Assembly: GCA_947630595.1 (NCBI GenBank)
Contig: CANRIG010000008.1
Span: forward strand, 1 to 64,000
DNA length: 64,000 bases
Origin: an uncultured Lachnospiraceae bacterium
Lineage (GTDB): Bacteria > Bacillota > Clostridia > Lachnospirales > Lachnospiraceae
Reading direction: 5' to 3'
The translations under genes and the position numbers were made by a program. The notes below the pieces were generated by a model. It was not told where the DNA came from. It was given only the letters and a program-made list of their open reading frames with translations, and made no database searches. Below, piece by piece: positions 20,029 through 30,282 of this stretch. How positions within the stretch are numbered: position 1 is the stretch's first letter; every line of letters starts with the position of its first letter.

Positions 20029-20323
20029 ATCCTGGATAAACAACCCGGCCCTCGGCGGCATCGACCCGGCCAAGCTGCAGATGCTGGTCAAACTCGCCGA
20101 GCAGGCGCAGGGCAAAAAACAAAATGAGATGCTGCCGTTTCTGATGGCGGCCGCATCCCAGTCCAAAACAAACCGTATATCCTTTGATTCCGCGGAAACC
20201 GACGCTATCATCCGCGTGATGAAGATCGGCAAATCGCCCGAGGAAACCGCACGCATCGATCAGATGTGCGCGCTGTTCCGGCAGCTGCAGAATGTCAGCA
20301 GCAAGACCCGCAAACCGCAGTAG
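20018..20323 (+). CDS. Hypothetical protein
   Basis: 101 aa MSNESWINNPALGGIDPAKLQMLVKLAEQAQGKKQNEMLPFLMAAASQSKTNRISFDSAETDAIIRVMK; ATGAGCAATGA overlap with the upstream ORF. Confidence 0.7.
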   Translation: MSNESWINNPALGGIDPAKLQMLVKLAEQAQGKKQNEMLPFLMAAASQSKTNRISFDSAETDAIIRVMKIGKSPEETARIDQMCALFRQLQNVSSKTRKPQ

Positions 20324-20358
20324 GCCTGCGCCGCAGTGAGTCTGCCCGCGGGACGGCC

Positions 20359-20838
20359 TCACAGCGCCGCCAGCAAAAGCTCCAGCGCGGTCTGCGCCGC
20401 CTGCCGGCGGACGGCCCCGCGGCCGCCGGAGAAATGACATTCCCGCACCGACACCGCGCCGCGGACAAAACAGCCGATGTAGACGAGACCGACCGGCTCT
20501 CCGCCGCCGCTGTCCGGCCCTGCGTATCCGGTCACGGAAAGGCAGCAGTCCGCGGCAGCCTCCCGGGCGCCGCCCTCCGCCATCTCCTGCGCCACCTGAC
20601 GGCTGACCGCCGTACAACGCTCCAGCGACTCCGGGCTCACGCCGACCATCTCCCGCTTCGCCTGATCGCAGTAGGTCACATAGCCGCGCCGGAATACCTC
20701 CGAGCTGCCCGGCACCGAGGTCAGCGCAGCCGCCACCATGCCTCCGGTGCAGGATTCCACCGTCGTCACGGTCCAGCCCAGCGCGCGCAGACGCTGCACC
20801 AGCTCGCCGCACACAGTCTGTCCATCACATCTGTCCAT
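20359..20838 (-). CDS. CinA C-terminal domain protein (nicotinamide-nucleotide amidohydrolase family)
   Basis: LRALGWTVTTVESCTGGMVAAALTSVPGSSEVFRRGYVTYCDQAKREMVGV; start trimmed. Confidence 0.88.
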   Translation of the reverse strand: MDRCDGQTVCGELVQRLRALGWTVTTVESCTGGMVAAALTSVPGSSEVFRRGYVTYCDQAKREMVGVSPESLERCTAVSRQVAQEMAEGGAREAAADCCLSVTGYAGPDSGGGEPVGLVYIGCFVRGAVSVRECHFSGGRGAVRRQAAQTALELLLAAL

Positions 20839-21370
20839 CGAGCACACCCCAGTTTTTCCGCAGATAATCCACAAGGGAGATCACCGTCAGCGCCAATGCC
20901 ACCCAGGTCAGCACGGCCGCGACGGTGTCAAACACGCCGCCCAGATCGAGCAGCAGCAAAATCACCAGAACCATCTGCGACACCGTCTTGAATTTGCCCC
21001 AGTAGCTGGCCGCAATCACCGTGCCCTTGTCGGAGGCCACGAGACGGAACCCGCTGATGATAAACTCGCGGCCGATGATGACAATCACAATCCAGGCCGC
21101 CAGCAATCCCTTTTCCACCAGACAGATCAGCGCCGAGCACACCAGCAGCTTGTCGGCGATCGGATCCATAAATTTCCCGAAATCCGTGATCAGATGATTT
21201 TTCCGCGCAAGATAACCGTCCAGCCAGTCCGTCGCGCTGGCCGCGACAAAGACCGCGGTCGCCGCATATTTCCCGGCGTCGCCCAGGCCGTCGAACAGCA
21301 TCAGAAACACAAACACAGGCACCATGCACACGCGCAGCACGGTCAGTTTATTCGGCAAATTCATCTGCAA
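20825..21370 (-). CDS. pgsA: CDP-diacylglycerol--glycerol-3-phosphate 3-phosphatidyltransferase
   Basis: MNLPNKLTVLRVCMVPVFVFLMLF; DWLDGYLARKNHLITDFGKFMDPIADKLLV CDP-alcohol phosphatidyltransferase motif. Confidence 0.94.
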   Translation of the reverse strand: MQMNLPNKLTVLRVCMVPVFVFLMLFDGLGDAGKYAATAVFVAASATDWLDGYLARKNHLITDFGKFMDPIADKLLVCSALICLVEKGLLAAWIVIVIIGREFIISGFRLVASDKGTVIAASYWGKFKTVSQMVLVILLLLDLGGVFDTVAAVLTWVALALTVISLVDYLRKNWGVLDGQM

Positions 21371-22685
21371 TCTCTCCTATCAAATCATATTCGGCCGCTC
21401 CGGTGATCCTGACCCGCACGAAATCGCCGGACACCAACGTCTCATCCGTATGGATAAACAACAGCCCGTCCACATCCGGGGCATCCCCGTACGTCCGGGC
21501 CACATAGGCGTTCTCGTCCGCCACCTGTCCCTCGACCATCGCCGTGACGGTGCGGCCGATCATGTCCTGCGCACGGTCGAACGCAATCTCCTGCTGCAGC
21601 TCCATCAGCTCGTCGCGCCAGAGCAGCTTCGTCTCCTCGTCGATCTGATCCGGCATCGCGGCCGCCGGGGTGTCCTCCTCGCGGGAATACGGGAATACGC
21701 CCAGCCGGTCAAATTCCAGCTCGTCGATGAAAGCCATCGCCTCCTCGTGCTGCTCCTGCGTCTCGCCCGGGAATCCGGCAATCAGCGTCGTGCGCAGCAT
21801 GATGTCCGGAATCCGCTCGCGCAGCCCGGTCACAATCCGCACCAGGTCCGCCCTGGTCGTCCGCCGCCCCATGCGCCGCAGCACGGCGTCGGAGGCGTGC
21901 TGAATCGGCAGATCCAGATAGTGGCAGATCTTCGGCTCGCGCGCGATCGTCTCGACGAGCTCGTCATAGATTTCTTCCGGGTAACAGTACAAAATGCGGA
22001 TCCAGCGGATGCCGCTGATCCTGCACAGGGCCTCGAGCAGCAGATGCAGCGACTTTTGCCCGTATAAATCCGTGCCGTAGACCGTCGTCTCCTGCGCCAC
22101 CAGAATCAGCTCCCGCACGCCCTGCGCGGCAAGCGTCTCCGCCTGCGCGATCAGGCGCTCCATAGGAACACTGCGGTAACGCCCGCGCAGCTTCGGAATG
22201 ATGCAGTAGGTGCAGTGCTTGTCGCACCCCTCCGCGATTTTCAGGTATGCGTAATGGCCGCCGGTCGTCACAATCCGCCCGGCGCCCGTCTGCGGCAGCC
22301 GGTCCAGCTCCGCCTCGTCCACGCCGCGGCTGCCCGCGAGCGCCTGCTCCACCGCATCCGCAATGCGGTCGTAGGCCGTCGTGCCCAGCACAACGTCCAC
22401 CTCCCCGATCTCGTCGAGAATCTCCTGGCGGTAGCGCTGCGCCATACAGCCGGTCACAATCAGAGCCCGGCATTTGCCGGACTTTTTGTATTCCGCCATC
22501 TCGAGGATGGTCTGCACGCTCTCTTCCTTTGCGTCCCCGATAAAGCAGCAGGTGTTGATCACAATGACCTCCGCCTCCGCCTCATCGTCCGTAAAGGTAT
22601 GGCCGCGCTGCTCCAGCAGCGCCAGCATCTCCTCGGAGTCGACCAAATTCTTGTCGCACCCGAGTGAAACAAACAGTATTTTCAT
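21348..22685 (-). CDS. rimO: Ribosomal protein S12 methylthiotransferase
   Basis: MKILFVSLGCDKNLVDSEEML; radical SAM CDKHCTYCIIPKLRGRYRS; C-terminal TRAM domain. Confidence 0.95.
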   Translation of the reverse strand: MKILFVSLGCDKNLVDSEEMLALLEQRGHTFTDDEAEAEVIVINTCCFIGDAKEESVQTILEMAEYKKSGKCRALIVTGCMAQRYRQEILDEIGEVDVVLGTTAYDRIADAVEQALAGSRGVDEAELDRLPQTGAGRIVTTGGHYAYLKIAEGCDKHCTYCIIPKLRGRYRSVPMERLIAQAETLAAQGVRELILVAQETTVYGTDLYGQKSLHLLLEALCRISGIRWIRILYCYPEEIYDELVETIAREPKICHYLDLPIQHASDAVLRRMGRRTTRADLVRIVTGLRERIPDIMLRTTLIAGFPGETQEQHEEAMAFIDELEFDRLGVFPYSREEDTPAAAMPDQIDEETKLLWRDELMELQQEIAFDRAQDMIGRTVTAMVEGQVADENAYVARTYGDAPDVDGLLFIHTDETLVSGDFVRVRITGAAEYDLIGEIADEFAE

Positions 22686-22688
22686 GGA

Positions 22689-23357
22689 TTACTCCTGTTT
22701 TTCCGCAGAGATGTCCGAAGACTCCTTTGCGTGGTACACCGCCACTTCGGCCGGCTTTCTGCTCTGTTCCAGCAAATCGTCCACATTGGCCTCCGGGTAT
22801 TCTTTCTGAATCCGCGCCAGCCGCTTCACCCGCGTCTGGATGCAGATCAAGCTGATCAGATTGGTGAGGCCGTCAAAAATCAGGCAGATGCCGATGTAGA
22901 TCACCATGTACCGCTCCTGCCGAAACACATTGCACAGCAGCACAATGCCCAGAACGATGATAATCAGGGCGCTGATCAGCACCAGATACCATTTGCGGAA
23001 TTTCAGGCGCTTCATATTGATCGAGCTCTGAATCTTCACCACTGCGCCGAGCAGCAGAATGATGCCCATGGCAAACGGCAGCACCGTCGCCAGGAACGTC
23101 GGGTTGAGAATGATAAACAGGCCGAACGCCAGGCATACGATACCGATCACCAGGTCCATCTGCAGAAATCCCGCCAGATTGTCCTTCGTGAAATAAATGA
23201 TGCCGTAGGTAATACCGAGCACCACCATGGCGATGCCAAGCCCGTAACAGATCAGACGCACCGACGTGCTCGGCCACGCCAGCAGGACAACGCCCAGCAC
23301 TACGTACAGCGCTGACACCAGAATGTAACTTTTGCTGAACTGTTTTACCTCATTCAC
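22689..23357 (-). CDS. HdeD/DUF308-like membrane protein
   Basis: 222 aa with repeated TM pairs (VLGVVLLAWPSTSVRLICYGLGIAMVVLGITYGIIYF...GLFIILNPTFLATVLPFAMGIILLLGAVVKIQ). Confidence 0.75.
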   Translation of the reverse strand: MNEVKQFSKSYILVSALYVVLGVVLLAWPSTSVRLICYGLGIAMVVLGITYGIIYFTKDNLAGFLQMDLVIGIVCLAFGLFIILNPTFLATVLPFAMGIILLLGAVVKIQSSINMKRLKFRKWYLVLISALIIIVLGIVLLCNVFRQERYMVIYIGICLIFDGLTNLISLICIQTRVKRLARIQKEYPEANVDDLLEQSRKPAEVAVYHAKESSDISAEKQE

Positions 23358-23378
23358 CGATGATCCCTCCCGTAAATC

Positions 23379-23630
23379 CTATTCTTCCTCTGTGCCCGGC
23401 TCGCTCTCCGGCAGGATTCTGATCTTGCCCGCCTTCAGCTCGGCGACCGCCTCCGACAGCGGACGCATGGGACCGGTCATATTCTCCCGGTTCTGGCGCG
23501 CAATCAGCTGGCGCGCGCGCTTCGCCGTCGCCAGCACGATGGAATAACGGCTGTTGACCACCGGCGTCTCCCCCTGCTCTACCTCGCTGTTAACTACCTT
23601 CATCAGATCCGAATAAGATGGATGTAACAT
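23379..23630 (-). CDS. rpoZ: RNA polymerase omega subunit
   Basis: MLHPSYSDLMKVVNSEVEQGETPVVNSRYSIVLATAKRARQLIA; directly after gmk in transcription order. Confidence 0.9.
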   Translation of the reverse strand: MLHPSYSDLMKVVNSEVEQGETPVVNSRYSIVLATAKRARQLIARQNRENMTGPMRPLSEAVAELKAGKIRILPESEPGTEEE

Positions 23631-23673
23631 ATTGTTTTCTCCTTTCTGTTTTCCGCCTCTGCAGGCGTCTCTG

Positions 23674-24312
23674 CTATGCGCCCGTTTCCTCCGCGAGCAG
23701 CCGCAGCTCACTGCGGATTTCTCCGATCAGTTCCGCATTGTGTTCTACGCGGCTGTGCTGACTGACGATCAGGCGGTGCACCTCCTCGGCGCTTTGCTCC
23801 AGATCGTCGTTGACCACAATGTAGTCGTATTTTTCCACCTCGGCGGACTCCTCCACCGCTCTGTGCAGCCGCGCCCGGATCACGTCCCCGCTCTCCGTGC
23901 CCCGGCCCTGCAGGCGGGTCAGCAAAGTCCGCACATCCGGCGGCATCACAAACAGGAGCAGCGCATCCGGGTACTGCCGGCGGATCTCGAGCGCTCCCTG
24001 CAGCTCGATCTCCAGAATCACGTCCCGTCCGCACGCCATCTGCTCCTCCACATAATCACGCGGCGTCCCGTAATAGTTGCCGCAGTAACACGCATACTCA
24101 ATCAGGCGATCCCTGGCGATTAAATCTTCGAATTCCTCCTTTGTCCTGAAAAAATACTCCCGTCCGTCCTCCTCGCCCTCGCGCGGCGCCCTCGTCGTCG
24201 CCGATATGGACAGGGCGTACTCGCTGTGACGGCCGGTCAGACACTTCATCAGCGTTCCTTTGCCGACTCCGGAAAATCCGGAGACCACCACGAGAATTCC
24301 TCTCCTGTTCAA
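23674..24312 (-). CDS. gmk: Guanylate kinase
   Basis: GILVVVSGFSGVGKGTLMKCLTGRHSEYALSISATTRAPREGEEDGREYFF. Confidence 0.96.
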   Translation of the reverse strand: MNRRGILVVVSGFSGVGKGTLMKCLTGRHSEYALSISATTRAPREGEEDGREYFFRTKEEFEDLIARDRLIEYACYCGNYYGTPRDYVEEQMACGRDVILEIELQGALEIRRQYPDALLLFVMPPDVRTLLTRLQGRGTESGDVIRARLHRAVEESAEVEKYDYIVVNDDLEQSAEEVHRLIVSQHSRVEHNAELIGEIRSELRLLAEETGA

Positions 24313-24602
24313 GCTTCTTCTCCTTTCAGGTCCTGCTCCGCAAAATGACTGGCGGCGCAGCGCCGGGCGATCGTGTCCGGCTGCATGGCTGAGAGTACAA
24401 TCTGGCGCGTGTCCATGACAATCACGGATTTTGTCCGCCTGCCCTGTGTCGCGTCCACCACATGCTGCTGCTCTCTCGCATTCTGCACCATCCTCTTGAT
24501 CGGCGCCGCGTCCGGATTTACCACCGCGCTGATCTTCTGAGCATTCACATAGTTACCAAAACCAATATTAACCAAGCCTGTCATAATTACCTCCGATGTC
24601 AT
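24309..24602 (-). CDS. remA: RemA-like regulator (DUF370)
   Basis: MTGLVNIGFGNYVNAQKISAVVNPDAAPIKRMVQNAREQQHVVDATQGRRTKSVIVMDTRQIVLSAMQPDTIA; next to gmk. Confidence 0.92.
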   Translation of the reverse strand: MTSEVIMTGLVNIGFGNYVNAQKISAVVNPDAAPIKRMVQNAREQQHVVDATQGRRTKSVIVMDTRQIVLSAMQPDTIARRCAASHFAEQDLKGEEA

Positions 24603-24641
24603 TTTATTGATGTCCTTTTCATGCTGCCTTCTCTTTTGATG

Positions 24642-25520
24642 TCATTCTACGTTCTGGATCTGCTCTCTCACCTTCTCTATATCGGTTTTCAGCTCTATGG
24701 CGATGTTGGACGTCTCCAGGTCGTTTGCCTTGGAGAGGATGGTGTTTGCCTCGCGGTTCATCTCCTGCGCGATGAAGTCCAGCTTGCGGCCGACGCCGTC
24801 GCCCTGTGCGAGCGCCTCGCGCATGGTCGCTATGTGGCTGTGCAGCCGCACGGTCTCCTCGTCGGTGCAGAGCTTGTCGGCAAACAGCACGACCTCCGAG
24901 GCCAGCCGGTTTTCGTCGATCTGCGAATCGGCCAGCAGCTCCCGCACCCGGTCGGTCAGCTTCACGCGGTATTCCGCCACGATCTGCGGATAGCGCTTCT
25001 CGATGAGAACGACATTTTCCTCCATCCGCTCCAGCTTGTCGAGAATATCCGCCTTCAGCGCCTCGCCCTCGCGTTCGCGGGCCGCCACAAACTGCTCGCA
25101 GGCGCCGCGGCACGCGGCCTCAAGGCCGGCCCACAGCGCTTCCTCGTCGACGTCCTGCTCCTCCATCGTAAACACCTCCGGGCAGCGCCCGAGTGCCGAT
25201 ACCCGGATATCGTCCTCGATGCCGAACGTCTCCGCCATCTGCCGGTAGTACTTCAGATACTCGGCGGCAAGGGCGGCGTTGTACTTGAGCGACGCGCTCT
25301 CCTCCGCGTAATCCTCGCAGGTGATGAAGACATCCACCTTTCCGCGCTGCACATAGGATTTGAGCAGGCTGCGGATCGCCGCCTCAAAAAAGCCAAACTT
25401 TTTCGGCATTTTCACATTTACGTCAAAATAGCGGTGATTCACCGCTTTTATTTCCACTGTAAATTTCCGGCTTCCCTGGTGATGCTCGCACCGTCCGAAA
25501 CCTGTCATGCTTTTCATCAT
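24642..25520 (-). CDS. YicC family protein
   Basis: MMKSMTGFGRCEHHQGSRKFTVEIKAVNHRYFDVNVKMPK...; start trimmed to 25520. Confidence 0.93.
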   Translation of the reverse strand: MMKSMTGFGRCEHHQGSRKFTVEIKAVNHRYFDVNVKMPKKFGFFEAAIRSLLKSYVQRGKVDVFITCEDYAEESASLKYNAALAAEYLKYYRQMAETFGIEDDIRVSALGRCPEVFTMEEQDVDEEALWAGLEAACRGACEQFVAAREREGEALKADILDKLERMEENVVLIEKRYPQIVAEYRVKLTDRVRELLADSQIDENRLASEVVLFADKLCTDEETVRLHSHIATMREALAQGDGVGRKLDFIAQEMNREANTILSKANDLETSNIAIELKTDIEKVREQIQNVE

Positions 25521-25683
25521 TCCCGTGTCCTCTCTCAACTCATATCGCATAAAACCCCATATTGAAACCATTATAAACGATCGGTCAGACGCAGTCAATG
25601 AATTTTCCAGCTTTTCATTGTCTTTTTGCCCCTGATCTGCTATGATGCATAAATGAAACATGTACTTCACGGAGGTTCTGATT

Positions 25684-27426
25684 ATGGCTTTGGACGGAAT
25701 TGTCATCTGCAATATAGTCGCCGAACTCAACGAAACGCTGGCGGGCGCGCGCATCAGCAAAATCGCGCAGCCGGAGGCGGACGCGCTGCTGTTTACGTTT
25801 AAAGGGGTGAACGGCCAGCACCGGCTGCTGCTCTCGGCCAGCGCCAGCCTGCCGCTGGTCTATCTCACGCAGGCCAACCGCCCCTCTCCGCTGACCGCCC
25901 CCAATTTCTGCATGCTGCTGCGCAAGCACATCGGCAACGGCCGCCTGCTGCGCGTCTGGCAGCCGGGGCTGGAGCGCATCATCCACTTTGAGATCGAGCA
26001 TTTCAACGAGCTGGGCGACGTCTGCCGCAAGGACCTGATCCTGGAGCTGATGGGCAAACACAGCAACCTCATCTTCTGCGACGACGCCGGCACCATCATC
26101 GACAGCATCAAGCACATCTCCGCGCAGACCAGCTCGGTGCGCGAGGTACTGCCGGGGCGGCCGTATTTCATCGCGCAGACGCAGGAAAAATGCGATCCGC
26201 TCACGGTTTCGGAGGAGGAGCTTCGCGCCGGCGTCTTTCGCTGTCCGATGCCGCTCGCCAAAGCCATTTACAGCTCCTGTACCGGCATCAGTCCCCTGAT
26301 CGCCGAGGAGCTCTGCCACCGCGCCGGGCTGGAGTCCGCGCAGAGCGCCAACACCATCCGCGAGCTGGAACAGGTGCATTTCTGCCGTCAGTTTGCCCTC
26401 CTGATGGAGGACGTGCGGGCGCACCGGTTCACGCCAAACATCGTCTACGACCGCGACCGCACGCCGGTTGAGTTTTCCTCCCTGCCCCTGACCATGTACC
26501 GCGACCTCGAGCAGCGGCCCTACGAGACCGCTTCTTCCATGCTGGAGCAGTATTACGCGGAAAAGGACGCGGTCACCCGCATCCGTCAGAAATCCTCCGA
26601 CCTGCGGCGCATCGCCGCCACCGCGCTCGACCGCTGCCGCAAAAAATACGAGCTCCAGAGCCGTCAGCTGAAGGACACGGAAAAACGCGACAAATATAAG
26701 GTATATGGGGAATTGCTCCACACTTACGGCTACAACCTGGAACCGGGCGCCAAAAGCCTGGAAGCGTTGAATTATTATACAAATGAAATGATTACGATCC
26801 CGCTGGACGGCACCCTGAGCGCCCAGGAGAACGCGCAGAAATATTTTGACCGCTACAGCAAGCTGAAACGCACCTACGAAGCGCTCTCGCAGCACATCCG
26901 GGAAACGGAGGCGGAGATCGCCCAGCTGGAATCCATCTGCACTTTCATGGACCTGGCCCTCTCGGAGGAGGATCTGGTGCAGGTGCGCGAGGAGCTGATG
27001 GACGCCGGCTACATCCGCCGCAGATACACCGGCAAAAAGGTGAAGATCACTTCCCGGCCCTTCCACTACGTTTCCTCGGACGGCTTTGACATGTATGTCG
27101 GCAAAAACAACTACCAGAACGATGATCTGACCTTCCGCTTCGCCTCCGGCAGCGACTGGTGGTTCCATGCCAAAGGCGCGCCCGGCTCCCACGTCATCGT
27201 CCGCACCGAGGGGCGCGAGCTGCCCGACCGCACGTTTGAGGAAGCGGCCCGCCTGGCCGCGCATTATTCGCGCAACCGCAGCGCCGAAAAGGTGGAAATC
27301 GACTATGTGGAAAAAAAGCACGTAAAAAAGCCGAACGGCGCCAAACCCGGATTCGTCGTGTATTACACCAACTATTCCATGGTCATCCCGTCCGACATCA
27401 GCGGCATCACGCTGGTGTCAGGGTGA
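25684..27426 (+). CDS. rqcH: RqcH/NFACT family ribosome quality-control protein (fibronectin-binding-protein-A-like)
   Basis: MALDGIVICNIVAELNETLAGARISKIAQPE; C-terminal DMYVGKNNYQNDDLTFRFASGSDWWFHAKGAPGSHVIVR. Confidence 0.93.
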   Translation: MALDGIVICNIVAELNETLAGARISKIAQPEADALLFTFKGVNGQHRLLLSASASLPLVYLTQANRPSPLTAPNFCMLLRKHIGNGRLLRVWQPGLERIIHFEIEHFNELGDVCRKDLILELMGKHSNLIFCDDAGTIIDSIKHISAQTSSVREVLPGRPYFIAQTQEKCDPLTVSEEELRAGVFRCPMPLAKAIYSSCTGISPLIAEELCHRAGLESAQSANTIRELEQVHFCRQFALLMEDVRAHRFTPNIVYDRDRTPVEFSSLPLTMYRDLEQRPYETASSMLEQYYAEKDAVTRIRQKSSDLRRIAATALDRCRKKYELQSRQLKDTEKRDKYKVYGELLHTYGYNLEPGAKSLEALNYYTNEMITIPLDGTLSAQENAQKYFDRYSKLKRTYEALSQHIRETEAEIAQLESICTFMDLALSEEDLVQVREELMDAGYIRRRYTGKKVKITSRPFHYVSSDGFDMYVGKNNYQNDDLTFRFASGSDWWFHAKGAPGSHVIVRTEGRELPDRTFEEAARLAAHYSRNRSAEKVEIDYVEKKHVKKPNGAKPGFVVYYTNYSMVIPSDISGITLVSG

Positions 27427-27527
27427 TGCCGCCGCAGAGTGTTTCTTTTATTACATTATTGCATGTGTTGAGGTCAAATGATGCCAGACGGATTGTTCCG
27501 TGCTTCGCATTTCCACAATCCTGGCAT

Positions 27528-28973
27528 CTATAGTTCGTTGCAGATGCGAATGATCACATCGGCAAACAGCTTCGCGCTCGTCAGCAGCGTATCGAGCTCC
27601 ATAAACTCGTCGTCCCCGTGCATGTGATTGTCGACGCCGGGAGTCATGCAGCCGAACGCCACGCCGCGCTCCAGGTCGTGCACATACGTGCCGCCGCCGG
27701 TGGAAAGCGGCCCGCCCCCGATGCCCAGATAGCGTTCGCACTCGTTCAAAAGAATCTGCACAAACGCGGAGTCCCCTGGCACACAGTGCGGCTTCTCCAG
27801 CGGCGTATCCGCCAGCGCGATGCCGTGTGCGGCCAGCGCCTCTGCCATCGGCTCCCTTGTATTTTCCTCCGTGCAGCCGATCGGCAGGCGCGCATCAAAC
27901 GTGCCTTTCATCCCGTCCGCCGTATAATCCAGAATACTGAAACACATTGTCACCGCACCGGACTGCGGCTCCTCGCGATAAATCCCCAGCGCATTCCCGC
28001 AGGTATCCTCATACGGGAACAGTTCATTCAAAGCCTGCAGCGCACGCTGTCCCTGCGACGGCGCCAGCGGAAGCTCCGCCGCCAGACGGATCATCGCCGT
28101 GAGCGCGTTCTTTCCCTCCTGCGGAGTGGATGCATGCGCCGCCCGGCCGCGCGCTTCCGCCAGCAAAACCGGCCCGGCCGCAGCCGTCTTTATACCGGCC
28201 TCCTCCGGCGACACCGCGGTGATCGTGAACGTCACGCCGGTATCCCCGTTCACGCGTTCCGCCATCTCCCGCAGCGTCTCCTCCGCGAGACCTGCCACCC
28301 ACATGCGGGCACGCTGCGGCACGACATTCACCTTGTCTCCGCTCTGCAGCCGCACCACACCCGGGCACTGCAGCCCGTCCAAGAACGCGGCCGTAAAATC
28401 GGCGGCCAGCCTTCCTTTCTCGATATTGATCACCGGGAAATCCGCATCCGGTGTAAACGAATACGGAGCCTCTTGCTCGATCCCATAGTAATATTCCAGA
28501 TCGCTGGAACCGCACTCCTCATCCGAACCCAGAATCAGGCGCACGCTCTTTTTCAGCGGAATGCCCAGCTCCCGGATCGCGCGCAGCGCATACAGAACCG
28601 CAATCGCCGGGCCCTTGTCGTCCGCGCTCCCGCGTCCGTAAATCCTGCCGTCGACGATCTTCGGCTCAAATGGCTGCGTCACCGTCCAGTCCTCCGTCAC
28701 CGGCACTACGTCCAGATGTGCCAGCACATCCAGGCCTTTTTCCTGCGAGCCGAGATCGCCGGTCACCACACGGTTCCCGTAATTGCGGGTCGTCAGTCCG
28801 TACCGCTCCATCAGCTTCTCAGCCTCCGCCAGCGCCCGGGCCGGGCCTTCCCCGTACGGCATACCCTCGCGCGCCTCGCCTCTCTGGCTGTCGATGCGCA
28901 TCAACGCTTTCAAATCCTCCAGCATCTCCTGCTGTCTGCTGTCAATAAAGGCGTCTATCTTTTCCCTGTACAT
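27528..28973 (-). CDS. pepV: M20-family dipeptidase, PepV-like
   Basis: DVLAHLDVVPVTEDWTVTQPFEPKIVDGRIYGRGSADDKGPAIAVLYALRAIRELGIPLKKSVRLILGSDEECGSSDL; start trimmed to MYREK. Confidence 0.88.
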   Translation of the reverse strand: MYREKIDAFIDSRQQEMLEDLKALMRIDSQRGEAREGMPYGEGPARALAEAEKLMERYGLTTRNYGNRVVTGDLGSQEKGLDVLAHLDVVPVTEDWTVTQPFEPKIVDGRIYGRGSADDKGPAIAVLYALRAIRELGIPLKKSVRLILGSDEECGSSDLEYYYGIEQEAPYSFTPDADFPVINIEKGRLAADFTAAFLDGLQCPGVVRLQSGDKVNVVPQRARMWVAGLAEETLREMAERVNGDTGVTFTITAVSPEEAGIKTAAAGPVLLAEARGRAAHASTPQEGKNALTAMIRLAAELPLAPSQGQRALQALNELFPYEDTCGNALGIYREEPQSGAVTMCFSILDYTADGMKGTFDARLPIGCTEENTREPMAEALAAHGIALADTPLEKPHCVPGDSAFVQILLNECERYLGIGGGPLSTGGGTYVHDLERGVAFGCMTPGVDNHMHGDDEFMELDTLLTSAKLFADVIIRICNEL

Positions 28974-29040
28974 AAAGCCCTCCTTTTTCTCGCTGCCCGG
29001 ATACTCTATATGTTCCGGCACGGATTCTTTTCGATCAGAT

Positions 29041-29265
29041 CAGCTTCTCTGTCTGCCGTGCTCATCTTTCAGTGCGCTGCATTCGCCTTTTCTGTCCGCT
29101 ATACCCTGCTTTTCAGTCTGTCACACTCATTTTTTCGGATCGCAGCGTTCAGCTTTCTGTCCCGCCGTACTTAACTCTCAATCCGTCGTGCTCATCTCTC
29201 CTGTCCACTGTCCTCAGCTTTTCTGTCCACCGTACTCATCTTTTCTGTCGTCGCACTTACATGCT
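29041..29265. repeat. Degenerate ~22-bp tandem repeat (about 10 units)
   Basis: TTTTCTGTCC-ACCGTACTCATC-like units; TTCTGTC anchors near 29089, 29155, 29221, 29242; GTGCTCATC anchors 132 bp apart. Confidence 0.7.
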
Positions 29266-30179
29266 CAGATCCGACCCTCCCTGAATACCCGCATCATCTC
29301 CCGCGTCAGGCTGACGCCGTCGTCCTCCGGTATCTCGTCGCGCGTGCACCATCTGGCCTCCGAGAGCTCCATCCGGTCCAGATGAATCGCATCCGCCCCG
29401 TCCAGCTCTGCAAAAAAGCCCATCAGCAGCGTGCCGGTAAACGACCAGGGCTGGCTCTTGTAATAGCGGAGGTTCTTCACCCGCAGGCCCACTTCTTCCA
29501 TCACCTCGCGCTGTACGGTCTCCTCAATGGTCTCGCCGATCTCCGCAAATCCGGCAATCAGCGCATAGCGCCGGTAGGACCGCCCCGCATACCGCGTCAG
29601 CAGCAGCCGGTCGCCGTCCCGCACCCCGACGATCACCGCCGGACAAATCTTCGGATACTCCAGCAGCCCACAGGCGGTACAGCGCATCATCCGTTCCTTT
29701 TCATCGTGCACCATCGGCCGACCGCACCGCGGACAGAAGCGCCGGCTCTCGTACCAGTCAACCAGCTGATATCCGGTCACGCCGGCAAACGCCGCCTCCC
29801 GCTGCGCCACGCCACGCAGGCTGTCAATCGGCAACCAGAGTGCGCAATCCGACACTGCTTCGTTTTTCGCACTGCCCGGCTCTTCTCCATCTCCTGTACA
29901 GTCTAATACCATTCCATTTTCCTGGGATGCCGACAGCCACTTTCCGAAGCCCGGCAGCCAGAAATATGCAGTCTCGTCGATGCGGAACAGATACGTATAG
30001 TCCTCGCCGCACTCCGGGCAGAGCGCAAGCGCTTCCGCATAGGTGAAAAAAGAGAGGACATCCCCCTCCTTTTTCATCAGCAGCTCCCGGCCCCGATAGC
30101 AGAGAACAAAGCTCTCCAGAGTCGGGCTTGCCTTTTTATACTCATTGTGATATCGAAATGCTCCTATATCCTGAATCAT
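29265..30179 (-). CDS. nudC: NADH pyrophosphatase / Nudix hydrolase (NudC-like)
   Basis: Zinc ribbon CPRCGRPMVHDEKERMMRCTACG; Nudix box GFAEIGETIEETVQREVMEEVGL; SQPWSFTGTLLMGF. Confidence 0.92.
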   Translation of the reverse strand: MIQDIGAFRYHNEYKKASPTLESFVLCYRGRELLMKKEGDVLSFFTYAEALALCPECGEDYTYLFRIDETAYFWLPGFGKWLSASQENGMVLDCTGDGEEPGSAKNEAVSDCALWLPIDSLRGVAQREAAFAGVTGYQLVDWYESRRFCPRCGRPMVHDEKERMMRCTACGLLEYPKICPAVIVGVRDGDRLLLTRYAGRSYRRYALIAGFAEIGETIEETVQREVMEEVGLRVKNLRYYKSQPWSFTGTLLMGFFAELDGADAIHLDRMELSEARWCTRDEIPEDDGVSLTREMMRVFREGRI

Positions 30180-30282
30180 ATGATCACCTGCCTGAAAAGA
30201 TTCCTGTCCTGGGTGCCGGCTGCCAGCTTCCGGTGCCGGTTCAATCCACTAATATTCAAATGTCGATTTGCCCTTGACAGTC

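Noticed and set aside
25615-27321. 568-aa minus-strand ORF opposite rqcH
   Set aside because: Antisense shadow of a well-supported gene.
29041-29265. CRISPR or protein-coding repeat
   Set aside because: No spacers; the 22-bp period shifts frame each unit and stops occur on the transcript strand.
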